Origin: Lampris incognitus
Lineage: Eukaryota > Chordata > Actinopteri > Lampriformes > Lampridae
Direction of reading: 5' to 3'
NCBI RefSeq assembly: GCF_029633865.1
Contig: NC_079217.1
Coordinates: 33,057,090-33,121,089, forward strand
Length of the DNA: 64,000 nt
The notes below the pieces were generated by a model that worked only from the letters and a program-made list of their open reading frames with translations, made no database searches and was not told the origin of the DNA. Shown here one piece after another: positions 1 through 10,296 of the stretch (the stretch's first letter is position 1; each line of letters opens with the position of its first letter). The translations under genes and the position numbers were made by a program.

Positions 1-364
1 GATTCTGGTACGGTTCTTTGTTGGCATACACTTCCCAGGATTCATTTGGAAACTGCTAACTAATTTGTCCTCCACAATACTGGAGCACAGAGCGTTCGTT
101 CCGCCTATCCGCAAACATGTCACTTACGGATGCTTGGGATTTTGGTGGGAGTGTTGCCAAAGACGCACGGTTGTATTTCTTACAAATGCAAGGGCTTCTA
201 TCAGTGGCCGATAGGTTGAATCGACATTGTGCCACCTCATTCAGCAAAAGATAACTTACCTAGTTAAGTCAAATAAATAAATAATACATACATTTATTAA
301 TGTAAGAATCTCTGAGATTTCTGCTTTAATTAATTGATAAATCTGTCTTTTTTTCTTTTCTTTT
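1..364. other. serpinh1 intron, no recognisable feature
   Basis: AT-rich sequence with no serpin exon or clear repeat. It lies in the intron after the 1180-1450 exon. Confidence 0.5.
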
Positions 365-1067
365 TTTCTTTGGATTTTTCCCCGTTTTTCTCCCCAATTG
401 CACTAGGCCAATTATCCCACTTTTCCGAGCTGTCCCAGTCGCTGCTCCACCCGCTCTGCCGATCCGGGGAGGGCTGCAGACTACCACATGTCTCCTCCGT
501 TACATGTGGAGTACCAGCATTTTTTTTATATCCCTCCTTTTTCTCCCCAATCGTATCTGGCCATTTACCCCGCTCTTTTTGAGCAGTCCCGGTCGCTGCT
601 CCACACCCTCTGCCGATCCGGGGGGCGCCCCGACCGACCAGAAGAGGCGCTAGTGCAGCGACCAGGACAAATACCCACATCCGACTTCCCACCCGCAGAC
701 ACGGCCAATTGTGTCTGTAGGGACGCCCGACTATGCCGGAGGTAACACGGGGATTCGACCTGCGATCCCGTGTTGGTTGACAACGGAATAGACCGCTACA
801 CTACCCAGACGCCCAAGTCACCAGCCGCTTCTTTTGAGCTGACAATGAGGAGTTTCATCAGTGAGGACGTAGCGCGTGGGAGGATCATGCTATCCCTCCC
901 CGAATAGGCGCCCCGATCGACCACAGGAGGCGCTAGTGCAGTGACCAGGACACATAGGCTACCCACACTCGGCTTCCCGGACACCCAACCAAACCGGAGG
1001 TAACATGGGGATTCGAACCGGATATCCCCGTGTTGGTAGGCAACCGCTACGCCACCCAGATGCCCCA
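365..1067 (-). repeat. tRNA-derived SINE (family A), interrupted by a second SINE
   Basis: The tRNA-like head is at the right end on the minus strand: a degraded A-box-like GGTGGCGTAGCGG and a B-box-like GGTTCGAATCC around 1010-1060. The body carries the family hallmarks (CACTAGCGCC, the GATCGGCAGAG block, the tail TTGGGGAGAAAAA). The copy is split at 519-815 by another member of the same family. Further copies are at 23570-23890, 57304-57694 and 62773-63141. Confidence 0.8.
519..815 (-). mobile_element. Family A SINE nested inside another family A SINE
   Basis: The insertion is flanked by AGTACCAGC (510-518) and AGTCACCAGC (816-825), a target-site duplication differing by one base. Removing it restores the outer SINE. 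The insert has its own tRNA-like head near 730-813 (B box GGTCGAATCC) and lacks about 150 bp of the middle relative to other copies. Confidence 0.8.
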
Positions 1068-1179
1068 TGATGAATTATGTTTGAGTTGAATTTTCTGACG
1101 CGATTGTTCAACATTACACATGAGTCCGAGGCCAAAAACACCAATTGTTGATGTTGGTGTTTATTACATCTCTACTTAC

Positions 1180-1450
1180 GCTTGAAGAACATGGCGTTGA
1201 CAATCATGGCTCCATCTGTGCTCTGCACGTCCTTGGTGACCTCGGGCAGTTTGCCACCGGTGGACTTGGTGGCCCAGTCGTTGATGGAGTTCACCGCGCC
1301 CCTCTTGTCTCTGAAGTTGATTTTAGAGTGGTCATAGTTGTAGTGCTTTTTGCTGCTCTTCACAAAGTTATCAGCAAAGGAGACAGAGCTTGGACCGTAG
1401 AGGCGATTGCTGATCTTCCAGGTTGTGTTTCGTGTCTTGGCATCACTCAC
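1180..1450 (-). other. serpinh1: serpinh1 third coding exon
   Basis: The acceptor ccttcag precedes GTGAGTGATG and the donor is C|GTAAGT. The 271-nt exon encodes the strongly conserved SRLYGPSS-like and KINFRDKR segments of HSP47. The rest of the 1-1179 interval is intron and holds a SINE pair. Confidence 0.88.
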
Positions 1451-2592
1451 CTGAAGGTACACGACACCAGTTATTATGTCACTGTATGTAATGATTATTA
1501 GATTTGGTGGGTTGTTTAGGAGGCCTGTTAAGGTCATGCATTAAATGTAACTACTCTTTGTTTAGGCCCATCTGAGCCAGGCAGATATATGTATAAAAAA
1601 AATACACCCTTTGTTTGCAAAATTAATTTTAGCACAACAGGTAATTGTAAAGCAGCGAGTGACTGAATACTTTGACATATAACACGTTTTTACTCTGGAT
1701 ATCATGGACTACTTAATTAATAGAATAATACATGGAATCCAGTGTACAATATATATTTCCAGTACACTCTTTTTTATGTGCAAAGCACCTCATGAACCTG
1801 GCTTGTAACTCAAACACACACACACACCCACACACACACACACGTGTGTGATTAGCAGGCTGAAGATTCTCCACAAGGGGGAGCTGCTGACCACATGAAC
1901 AGCACCAGGGCTGCCATGTTAGCAGTGCTGTATGTCCTTGTTTAGATATGACATGCATAGTTTCAAAGTGGATAAGAGCAGTTCTGAAGTGAAATGTTCA
2001 TAGTTGGCAGTGTGTTTTACTGCTCTTGCCTCAGTCAGCAGTTCTGACAGCCCTGCGTGCAGTTGCTCATCTTTCAGGCTGTCGGCACTCAGGACAGTTT
2101 TGACCTGGGAGGCAGTGGAGGCCTTCCCGCCGAGGGCCACTATCCCCAGAGAGGAGGCCACCACCACGGGGGAGATGAGGATGTTCTCTGTGTTCTTGTC
2201 CTTTGCCATGTTGTGATAGAGACTAAAACCAAATCAAACACATTTAACGTCAAACCTCAATACGAAAGACAATTTTGACAAACCAGACAAGCAATTTCAT
2301 ACAGACGGTAACTCTTGCTCAGTGGTAACCAAATCATAGCTAAATGTCATTTTTTAGCTTTGTGAAAATCTCCACTTATATCCTGATGTTAATGTAAAGC
2401 AAAATACCGCCATCATGATATGCCATGCTATGCAGTAGTATCACAACATTAACATGACAGTGACATTTCAGACCTGAAAGCGAGGTTAGCGCTGTTGTCA
2501 GCCAGTGTACTGGCATGGCTGCTCAGTTTCTTGTCCTCCGCAGAGGCCGTGACAGCAAGCAGGCACAGAGCTACAATGTTGGTCAGCCACAT
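1180..2592 (-). CDS. serpinh1: Serpin H1 (HSP47 collagen chaperone), 5' three coding exons
   Basis: HSP47 is an ER-resident, non-inhibitory serpin that binds folded procollagen. Coding exons on the minus strand are 2592-2474 (ATG, signal peptide starting [18 protein letters not shown], then [21 protein letters not shown]), 2222-2030 (SLYHNMAKD through [10 protein letters not shown] to GLSELLTE) and 1450-1180 ([49 protein letters not shown]). The reading frame is kept across both junctions: a split Ser codon AG|T at the first and phase 0 at the second. Exon 1450-1180 ends in phase 1 with donor C|GTAAGT, so the next codon begins with C, as expected for the family's KPHWDEKF continuation. The remaining exons, with the reactive loop and C-terminal RDEL-type signal, lie to the left of the window. 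Fish carry serpinh1a and serpinh1b; I cannot tell which this is. Confidence 0.93.
1812..1849. repeat. Short CA repeat in serpinh1 intron
   Basis: Interrupted CA run ending in CACGTGTGTG. Confidence 0.8.
2030..2222 (-). other. serpinh1: serpinh1 second coding exon, GC donor
   Basis: The acceptor is ttttag|TCTCTATC. The exon encodes [19 protein letters not shown] onward to LSELLTE. The best-fitting donor is GAG|GCAAGA, a GC rather than GT site, and it gives a phase-0 join to the next exon. No GT donor nearby preserves the protein alignment. Confidence 0.8.
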
Positions 2593-2623
2593 CCTTTCTG
2601 TTTGAACAAGCAGCTATGAAACC
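2474..2623 (-). other. serpinh1: serpinh1 exon with start codon and signal peptide
   Basis: The exon is entered through a long pyrimidine tract and a cccccag acceptor (AG at 2625-2624). It has 31 nt of 5' UTR, then ATG at 2592-2590, and leaves at donor AG|GTCTGA (2474|2473). The hydrophobic start [14 protein letters not shown] is a typical cleavable signal peptide. The acceptor directly upstream shows that transcription starts in an earlier exon. Confidence 0.85.
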
Positions 2624-4091
2624 CTGGGGGAAAAAAGAAAAAAAAGAATAAAAATGATGGCATGAAGTATCAACATTTTGTATGAAAGTGTATGAAGAAC
2701 TGTGTGTCTTGCAAACAACATTATCATAAAAGCCTATTTACACATTTTTCAAAAAAAAAACACAGAAAAACATCATTGCAATACAGAGTGTAATTGCATT
2801 TTAGGAAGCAAGAGCTACAGGACAGAGCTCTTTGAGTCGACAGTGAATCTCAGCAAAATCTTCCAGATTTTGGCAGCCGAGTTTCTCGCCACGTCAGCAG
2901 CGGCTGAGGTCCGGTAGTGCTCTCTGCAGAGCCGTGGTTGAAATATGATGCCTCTGCCTGCCGTGCTGGCATCTATATGCCTTGGATATAGCTTGTGATA
3001 AAATGAAAATGACATGTCTGCATTCTGCTAAACCTCGGTTAAGACAACCGCAAAGTCTTCCTTTCCAGAGTGTTATCTTATTGCAAAGGATACTTAGTTA
3101 AGGTTTTTCAAGTTGATCACAGCGATCCAGGGGTGTTGGTCAGCAGCCTAAAGCTAAGTCACCCATCACTTTTTCAAACAAAGGAATATGTGTATAACCC
3201 TGGGCTGTGATTTATCCAATTTCTAAAGCGTCGCTAGTCTGTCATTCCTCTACGTGTTACCCCATTTTGAATATATAGTGCCACGGTATATGCCGTCTTT
3301 ATCTCTCTTTTAATACCAGTGTATTTGTCATATCGGAACACAGACTTTGCATCATGTTTGGATACCTTGAAAAGTTTTCATACTGATGTCTGCGATTTTC
3401 ATTCTGAAAGACAAAAGGTGCATGTGGTAATCTCCATTGAGCAGGCATGAAAACATTATACTTGCTCTTATGGAGAAATGTTCTGTAATTCATTATCCAT
3501 CCAATCTTGCGGTTTAACCTCGATCCTCTTTCAGTTAAATTAACATGCATTACTCGTCATGCGTTCACAAAGACACGTAAACCATTTTCATTGGCCTATA
3601 TGTGGCCCAGAAAAAAAAAATCATCCAGTCAGCTCAGCCACAGTGGAGCACAGATTTGACTTGGTGTCCCAGCACTCCTTAAGTGAATGGTAAGTGGACC
3701 AATAAGGCCAGTTTGGCTGCATATACAGTAGATTTCACAGATTAACCACAATTCGTATGAATATGGTCAAACATGCATCATATAAAAAAAAATGGATGGA
3801 TGGATGAGCCTCAGGCACAAATCTTTAGCATCATCTCACTTACGGAAGTGTCAAAAAAAAGTTCTATCAGCTACTCCTACCGCCTCCCTTTTACTCTTCT
3901 CACCAAATTTACTCTATATTAGTCCATAAAAGATGTCTTTAAAGTTGCTTAAAAGATGAACTGGATTTGAAAGTTGCTCGACAAAAAAATGCTGCATTGT
4001 TACTTTAAACCATGGAAACAAAGCGTCTCTTCAACCAATGCATTCTGTCCCATAAACAAGGCCTTATCTCCAGTTAACTCCCAGTTCTTAC
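2624..4091 (-). other. serpinh1: serpinh1 intron 1
   Basis: Inferred intron between the untranslated first exon and the ATG exon. I see no coding segment or clear transposon; a short poly-A stretch and a small ATGG repeat near 3792 are the only structured parts. Confidence 0.6.
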
Positions 4092-4143
4092 CTGGCACTG
4101 GTTTGCAGAATTCCTCTTCTGAGTTGAGCGATCTGTAGAATAG
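4092..4143 (-). other. serpinh1: Inferred untranslated first exon of serpinh1
   Basis: A strong donor CCAG|GTAAGA lies on the minus strand with the last exon base at 4092. It is roughly 50 nt downstream of where a TATA box at 4170-4175 would set transcription start (about 4140-4145). This fits the acceptor of the ATG exon at 2624 and gives a first intron of about 1.47 kb (4091-2624). The start site is inferred from TATA spacing, not seen. Confidence 0.65.
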
Positions 4144-4169
4144 TATCCGCCTGCCTTTCTCTGCTGGTC

Positions 4170-4175
4170 TATATA
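4170..4175 (-). promoter_or_regulatory. serpinh1: TATA box of serpinh1
   Basis: The minus strand reads GGGTATATAGACC. It sits 10 bp downstream of a perfect heat-shock element and about 78 bp upstream of the proposed exon 1 donor. Confidence 0.7.
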
Positions 4176-4185
4176 CCCTAACAGA

Positions 4186-4198
4186 GAAATTTCTAGAA
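4186..4198 (-). promoter_or_regulatory. serpinh1: Perfect heat-shock element (HSF1 site)
   Basis: The minus strand reads TTCTAGAAATTTC, three alternating TTC/GAA blocks at exact 2-bp spacing, the canonical HSF1 trimer site. HSP47 is known to be heat-inducible in vertebrates, so this element next to the TATA box very likely drives stress induction. Confidence 0.85.
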
Positions 4199-4876
4199 GT
4201 GGGAGTGGGAAATTCAAATGATGTCTGTCTTTCCTGAGGAAACCAGGAGCTGGGACGTCCCCCTCCATCCATGAACCGAGTGTGGATAGGGAGAGGTTAA
4301 CCCCTTTGCTGCTGTTCTAGGTTTAGTTTTCTGAAATCTTTCCACCAATGGAAACCATTAGAACTGAGATGAAAGAATCTGATCTCTGGCCAGTTGCAGC
4401 AAAAACACAAACCTCACTTCTTCTAGTTCCCAGCGCTGCTTTCTGACTCAATCCCATACATTAGTTTCATCACCTCTAAAAGATGCGTCAATAAACACAT
4501 TATTTTGAAGGCATCAAAGTAGATGGAAGGTCATTGCAGTGTTCCCCATTATTTGTTGAGATTATATGCTGCCTTCACGACAGCTATAAATTCTTTTACA
4601 CTGAGTCACTAATGTATAAGCATTCAGTGTCCAGGCATATTTGTGTGTTAGATTGTACAAGATAGACAGTACTCGCAAGGAAAATTGAAAGGCTTATCCT
4701 GATTAACCTCAAAACACAAATGTGTCCTTTGAAAGGCATTTGTGCAGTGCTGTAACAGTTCAGAGCTTTCATAGTGCTAGCTTGCAGGGTCTCGGCCCCA
4801 CCCCTCCCCCACACTGCCACGTTGCTCTGATGGGGCTGCTGATTGCAGGGTGGTTAAAGGGACGGGGGTGTGCCTG

Positions 4877-4938
4877 GAGGACCATTGTTTTAAGCCTGGC
4901 TTGTCCTGAACAGGACAAGCCAGGCTTAAAACAATGGT

Positions 4939-4942
<4 letters not shown>
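4877..4942. repeat. Perfect 32-bp inverted repeat with 2-nt loop
   Basis: The left arm 4877-4908 and right arm 4911-4942 are exact reverse complements separated by AA. The right arm ends where a CA repeat begins. No transposon ends or genes are associated. Confidence 0.95.

Positions 4943-5010
<68 letters not shown>
4942..5010. repeat. (CA)n microsatellite
   Basis: Uninterrupted CA dinucleotides, about 34 units, abutting the perfect inverted repeat. Confidence 0.97.
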
Positions 5011-5012
<2 letters not shown>

Positions 5013-5135
5013 CTACTTACACAGGCACCCATATACACAAAAACACACAATATAACACAACCACACTTGCAAAAAAATGTGAGACATTTGGCATGATTAG
5101 ATTTAGTATGATTATTAATGACCCAAACTGTGTTT

Positions 5136-5197
5136 ACCCCCATGACCCTGAGAGCAGGATAAGCAGTTAAGATCATTCATTCATTCATTCATTCATG
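5136..5197. repeat. SINE/LINE tail fragment with (CATT)n
   Basis: The piece ACCCTGAGAGCAGGATAAGC matches the 3' tail seen at 35.2, 53.9 and 59.2 kb. It is followed by CATT tetramers where the others have GGATG-type tails. Confidence 0.6.
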
Positions 5198-6367
5198 ACC
5201 TAAACTGTGTTTACCATGACACATCACACAGTTATAAATGCCTCGCTTGAGTTCTGATCTCAGAATGAGATGAATCATGCCACAATGCTAAAACTAGAGG
5301 AGGCACTTTCACCACACTTTTTTAGAGTGTTTTATTTATCCTAGCAATAATGTTGGACAATAGTAACTATGAACAAAATTCAACATCAATCCCTTAACAT
5401 ATTTGCCACAATAATGTCATCACAGCCTGTTATTTGTTACAATTTCGATAAATTTACCATTACCATTTATACTGACAAGGACAAGGTCCCTTTGCTCTGT
5501 GTATTCTTCAGAGCTTCATTTCTCCCATGGATAATGGAAAAACAAGGGCAACACAAGAGTGAAACGTCATTCCATTCAATATTCATTAACTTTATGCACC
5601 CAGGCAGCACAGAACTTATTTGTGTCATAAAAAAGGAAAAAAATCTACCAACATGTCTGACACTAGCAACTTCCCAGGCTTTGGGATTCCTTCGCTGTCT
5701 TACCCCCGAACTCCTCCTCTTTTTGCAGCCCTGCTGTAAATTGTTCTGTCATGCCAACTGATGAGTTTCCTGCCTTCTGTTGACTTGCAGGGGCAGGAAA
5801 CTCAGTCTTTTTCAAACACAGCTGCTGTATAGACGTCACTAGGGACATATTCAATCCTACAGTTTAGATACTATTTCCAAATTGCTACAGCTGTATTTAG
5901 AAAGGTTTTCCAGTAAACAAGATGTAAATGTTATGCAGAGAGTGTTGGGGGCAGGGGTCCGGGTTCAGAACCTCTACTTGGAGAGGCAAAATACAGGCTC
6001 AGCAGCCCCCCACCCCATGCCTCTGACTGTGTTGGTCATTGGCCTTAAATTGGAGAAGCTGCTGTAAACATTGGAATTCCTACAGAACTGTGAGTAAAGC
6101 AAGCCAAGTCTCACCCACCCCCCCAAAAAAAATTCTATTTAATAGGCTTCCACTTCTTTACAACAACATGGTAAGGTGTGTGGCACTAAAACAGAGTCAC
6201 ATATGCAAAATGTGAGCTGTAAAAGAGACTCAAAAGGGCAGAAAATGAATAAAAATAGTAACACAAAGAGTCCATACCTGTTAATATAACTGGACCTTTT
6301 AGCCAAGTATTTGTTCAGAAAACATTCAAGATGAATTCTGAATTTTGATATACAGCATTACTATCTA
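5198..6367. other. Intergenic sequence, nothing recognised
   Basis: No exon with credible splice sites and no named transposon; open frames here are short and have no recognisable family. Confidence 0.4.
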
Positions 6368-6379
6368 AACTCTCACTAT

Positions 6380-6762
6380 CCATCCACCCATCCATTATCT
6401 GATCCGCTTATCCTACTCACAAGGTCACGGGGATGCTGGAGCCTATCCCAGCAGTCACTGGGCGGCAAGGGGGGAGACACCCTGGACAGGCAGCCAGGCC
6501 ATCACAGGGCCCCCCCCCCCCCACACACACACACACACACACACACACATTCATACCTAGGGACAATTTAGTATGATGTCTTTGGACTGTGGGGGGAAAC
6601 CAGAGCACCCTGAGGAAACTCACACAGACACGGCGACAACATACAAACTCCACACAGAGGACAACCCAGGATGACCCACCAAGGTTGGACTACCCCGGGG
6701 CTCGAACCCAGGACCTTCTTGCTGTGAGGCGACCACGCTAACCACTGTGCTACCGTGTCGCC
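6380..6762 (-). mobile_element. tRNA-headed SINE with GGATGG tail (family C)
   Basis: On the minus strand the head has A box TAGCACAGTGGTTAGCG and B box GGGTTCGAGCC. The body TGTGTGGAGTTTGTATGTT and the tail GGGATAGGCTCCAGCATCC end in ATGGATGGATGG. Imperfect 12-bp target duplications flank it (AACTCTCACTAT at 6368-6379; AACTCCCACTAT at 6764-6775). An internal CA run is present at about 6520-6549. Confidence 0.85.
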
Positions 6763-6775
6763 TAACTCCCACTAT

Positions 6776-7894
6776 TTCAATAAATAATAAAAAACCCACT
6801 ATAAATGCACCTGAGAGAGTAGGGATCTCCTAAGGTGGGTGGAGGGAGGGCTGCTAAGCATTTCTGCTGTTCCATTCTCAATGCCTTCTTTACACAGAGC
6901 ACTAGTATGTGAGGTAAAGAAACTTCCAGAATGTTTTTTGTTCTTTCTAAACCACCGCTCTACAGCTTTAATTATACCATTGCACTTAAAAATAGAATAT
7001 GGTTTAGTAGGATGTCACGCGCTCGGCACAAAACTGAAACACAACTATATATTTAGTGTAGAGTTGCACTGCTTGTGTTACATTTAAGTTAAGAACAGTT
7101 GCAAAGATTCTTTTTTTTTTCACTGAAATTTCTTTTCCAAAGTATTTTAGAGGAGATTGTACTTGATGAAAATTAGGAACTACATGAACCAATCAGGTCT
7201 CCAACAGCACTTTTTTGCACCTGTATCTAAAGTGAGAGTATAAATCACACGGGGGGGGGGGTGTTACTTCCACCAAACTAGAGCATTAGAATGAAATTCT
7301 AGGACAGGAATCCAACATTCACCATCTGGAAGTTAATTATTTAACCTCAACACTGGTTTCTTGATTACTAGCGACTGTACACGTTTGCATTTCAGTTCAT
7401 GATCATGGTTGATGATAACATGATACTGGCAACAGTAATCTGTATTTAGATTTATTGACCAATGGTTTTCATGTCGTGATTAAGCTTATAATGATGATTA
7501 GTCCTGGGATTATTAACCTTATTTATACATCTCAGTTCCATTGTAAGCATTGATGTAATTTAGTGATATCAGCTTTTGAAACAAAACAAATTCAAATGAA
7601 TCATGTTACTATCTTACACCACACATGAGGAGGCTAAAAGGGAATTACATTCTAATATTACATTCCTCGGGCACTTGTGCTGCCACCGCTATGTCCACAG
7701 GGCCTCCCGATGTAATTTTGTTTACTTGGATCATGCTATTCCATCTCTACTGTCTGATAGGCATTCTATCGCACTGCAACATTGATGTCATCACAACCAT
7801 CCATACGTTCATACTGGCAATCTGAGGCCCCTGGTCTATATTGACAGTGTCACTCCTCCCACATCACCTGCCTCAGCATCCTTAAACAACACTG
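6776..7894. other. Intergenic sequence, nothing recognised
   Basis: AT-rich with a G homopolymer near 7251. I see no gene or transposon. Confidence 0.4.
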
Positions 7895-7903
7895 CAACAT
7901 TCA

Positions 7904-8295
7904 GTCCGCGGTGGTGTAGCGGTGTAAGCATTGGCTTTGTGTCGATGCAGTTGCCCACTGGGAACCGGGGTTCGAGCCCCGGTCTTGTCAGATCCGACTA
8001 TGGCTGGACTCGATGAAGCAACAATAATTGGCAACGCTGTCTTCGGGAGGGGGTGGAGTCGGCTTGTGTTCATCACATTAATGCGTCTCTATGTGTGTCG
8101 GAAAAAGCAGTGGTTCGGCCTGGATATGCCTTGTCATGAAAGTGGCGAGGCGTCTCCTTCAAGAATGCTGGCCGGAGAGATGCAGTTGGCGAACGCATGC
8201 AGTACGAGGGTGGGTGTTTGAACTAAAATAGGAATCGATTGGCCACTAAATTAGGAGAAAAAAGGGGAAAAAAATCAGAAATAAATTTATATATA
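7904..8295 (+). mobile_element. tRNA-derived SINE (family B)
   Basis: The head GTCCGCGGTGGTGTAGCGG holds an A box and GGGTTCGAGCC is a B box. A roughly 250-bp unrelated body ends in an A-rich tail GGAGAAAAAAGGGGAAAAAAA. The tail runs into the left end of a Tc1 element. CAACATTCA (7895-7903) and CAACGTTCA (9969-9977, beyond the Tc1) may be its diverged target duplication. Confidence 0.75.
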
Positions 8296-9937
8296 CAGTG
8301 CTGCTTGAAAGTATGTGAACCCCTTGAGCAGTTTAGATTTTTCTGTTGTTTTACCATGATTTTGTTATTAAATCATCACCAGTTTTTAGGTATAAAATGT
8401 CAGATATATTTTTATCAGTTGCATGTACTTGTTTAGTGGGACTTGTTTAAGTGGCCCAAAAACTACATGAAACATGGAATTAGTGTATGTGCAAAAGTAA
8501 GTGAACTCCCAGCTGCATTGGTTAAGTCAAGCAGGTAACAGACTCGAGTGAAACACATTTGGGTGCTTAATTAATCATTTAAGCAGACCAATGAAATGAG
8601 ACATCCTTGGGAACGGGTTTGGCCTGCACTAATTAAAAGAGAGAGGAAACCAACCAAACCACTGTGGTCCCATACAAATCAACAATGCCGAGAGCAAAGG
8701 AGATATCTGAGGACACGAAGAAGAGGGTAGTGATAGCCCATCAGTCTGGGGAGGGATATAAGACCATCTCCAAAAGATTCCAGCTCCATCCATCCACTGT
8801 AAGAAAAATCATTTACAAATGGAAGGCCTTCAACATGACAGCAACTCTGCCTAGAAGTGGACGCCCATCAAAACTATCCCCCAGAAGCACCAGAAAAATA
8901 ATAAATCAGGTAAAGGCCAACCCACACATCACCTCTAGAGAGTTGCAGACCTCTCTGGTAGCATCTGGGACAAATGTGCATGCGTCTACAATCAGACAAA
9001 AATTGAATAGCCATGACATTCACGGGAGGGTTGCTAGAAGGAAGCCTCTGCTCTCAAAAAAGAACAAAGCTGCCCATTTCAACTTTGCCAGAGAGCACTT
9101 AGACAAACCAGAGACCTTCTGGAAGTCCATTTTCTGAACGGACAAGTCCAAAATAGAATTATTTGGTCACAATCAAAACCAACATGTTTGGAGAAAAGCC
9201 AACACTGCATATGAAGAAATGAACCTCCTCCCAGCAGTGAAGCATGGTGGTGGAAATGTGAAGGTCTGGGGCTGCTTTTCTGCTTCTGGACCTGGACGAC
9301 TCCATATTATCCAAGGAACCATGAATTCTCCGGCATATCAACAAATTCTTGACCAGAATCTCCTGCCATCAGTCAGGGAGTTGAAGCTGGGACGAAAATG
9401 GATTATGCAACAAGACAATTACCCAAAGCATTCCAGCAAAACTACAAAGGAATGGCTTCAGAGAAAGAGGATTCGTACTCTGGATAGGCCCAGTCAAAGT
9501 CTGGATCTTAATCCAATTGAAATGATGTGGCGAGACCTGAAGAAGTTGGTACATACCAGATGTCCCTCCAACCTCTCTCAACTGGCTGAGTTCTGCAAGG
9601 AGGAGTGGGCAAAAAGCTCCATAAGCAGATGCGAGAGACTGGTTAGTGGTTACAGAAGACGTTTGGTTGAAGTAATGGCTGCAAAAGGAGGAGCCACAAG
9701 CTACTAATACAAGGGTTCACATACTTTTGCACATGTTAAATTTTCAGTTTTTGTGAAATAAACTACCTTTGTTGAATTAAATAATGAAAATATATCTCTT
9801 TTTGTGTGTGTGTCCATTATTTGGAAGGTGTGCTTTACAAATTGGGATTTGGATGTATGTGTAATAAGCTTATTTTAATGTTTTTTACAAAAACAGTGAC
9901 CATGTCTGGAGGGTTCACAAACTTTCAAGCAGCACTG
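8296..9937 (+). mobile_element. Tc1/mariner DD34E transposon, nearly intact
   Basis: A 1642-bp element between TA duplications (8294-8295, 9938-9939). The outer terminal repeats CAGTGCTGCTTGAAAGT are inverted copies. A second, inner repeat of the TGTGAACCCC type occurs on each side (about 8489-8510 and 9712-9735). This is the IR/DR layout of Sleeping Beauty-like Tc1 elements with arms of about 200 bp. It contains a 340-codon transposase frame with one stop codon. It sits in the tail of a SINE. Confidence 0.93.
8685..9707 (+). pseudogene. Tc1 transposase (DD34E), single nonsense codon
   Basis: The frame starts at MPRAKEISEDTKKR, the usual Tc1 start, though an upstream in-frame ATG at 8664 also exists. 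Order: paired-like helix-turn-helix (SGEGYKTISKRFQLHPSTVRK), GRPSK hook and second HTH, then the DDE domain. Catalytic residues are seen at TDKSKIELFG (first D), QQDNYPKHS (second D) and NPIEMMW (E), with 34 residues between the second D and the E. The only visible lesion is TGA at 9135-9137, codon 151, where the family usually has Trp, immediately before the first catalytic Asp. The frame continues in phase to the stop at 9707, giving 340 codons, normal for Tc1. Confidence 0.92.
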
Positions 9938-9939
9938 TA

Positions 9940-10296
9940 TATATACGTATATAATAATAAAAACACTTCAACGTTCATGCAACTGAACACTCACTCCTTA
10001 AACCATAAAGTACTACTCATCCATGACATCATCATCGACAGAAAAAAAAATACTCTCTTTGCTTAAAAGACATGGGAAAATCAGCAGGACTTTGTGACAC
10101 CCAATAAAGCCACACCCCAAGGCTATGTGTCAGGCATGAAAACGGGTCAGGGATGAAAAAGGTGAGAAGGATATGACCCTTTAGGGGGGTCCGGGGGCAT
10201 GGTCCCCCGGAAGACAATTTTGAACATTTTACATTTAAATGCATCAATCTGGTGCACTTTGAGAGAAAAATCAAGCATAATTACAAAACAGTATGT
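9940..10296. other. Target region of Gypsy copy 1, with GC hairpin
   Basis: Contains TCCGGGGGCATGGTCCCCCGGA near 10190, an 8-bp-stem hairpin in a context resembling a dispersed fish repeat. The Gypsy insertion at 10297 interrupts this sequence. Confidence 0.45.

Noticed and set aside
1145..1501. Plus-strand frame opposite serpinh1 exon
   Set aside because: Shadow of the conserved minus-strand exon with proper splice sites.
4722..5176. Open frames of poly-Cys/Val or poly-His/Thr over the CA repeat (also at 20.9, 38.3 and 54.7 kb)
   Set aside because: Translations of dinucleotide repeats; no coding evidence.
5369..5761. 130-codon plus-strand frame
   Set aside because: No domain, AT-rich, no splice or promoter context.
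7904..7990. Possible tRNA gene (A and B box present)
   Set aside because: Anticodon arm and acceptor pairing are not convincing, and the sequence continues into a SINE body and A-rich tail. The same applies to the heads at 780, 1040, 6740, 44530 and 57680.
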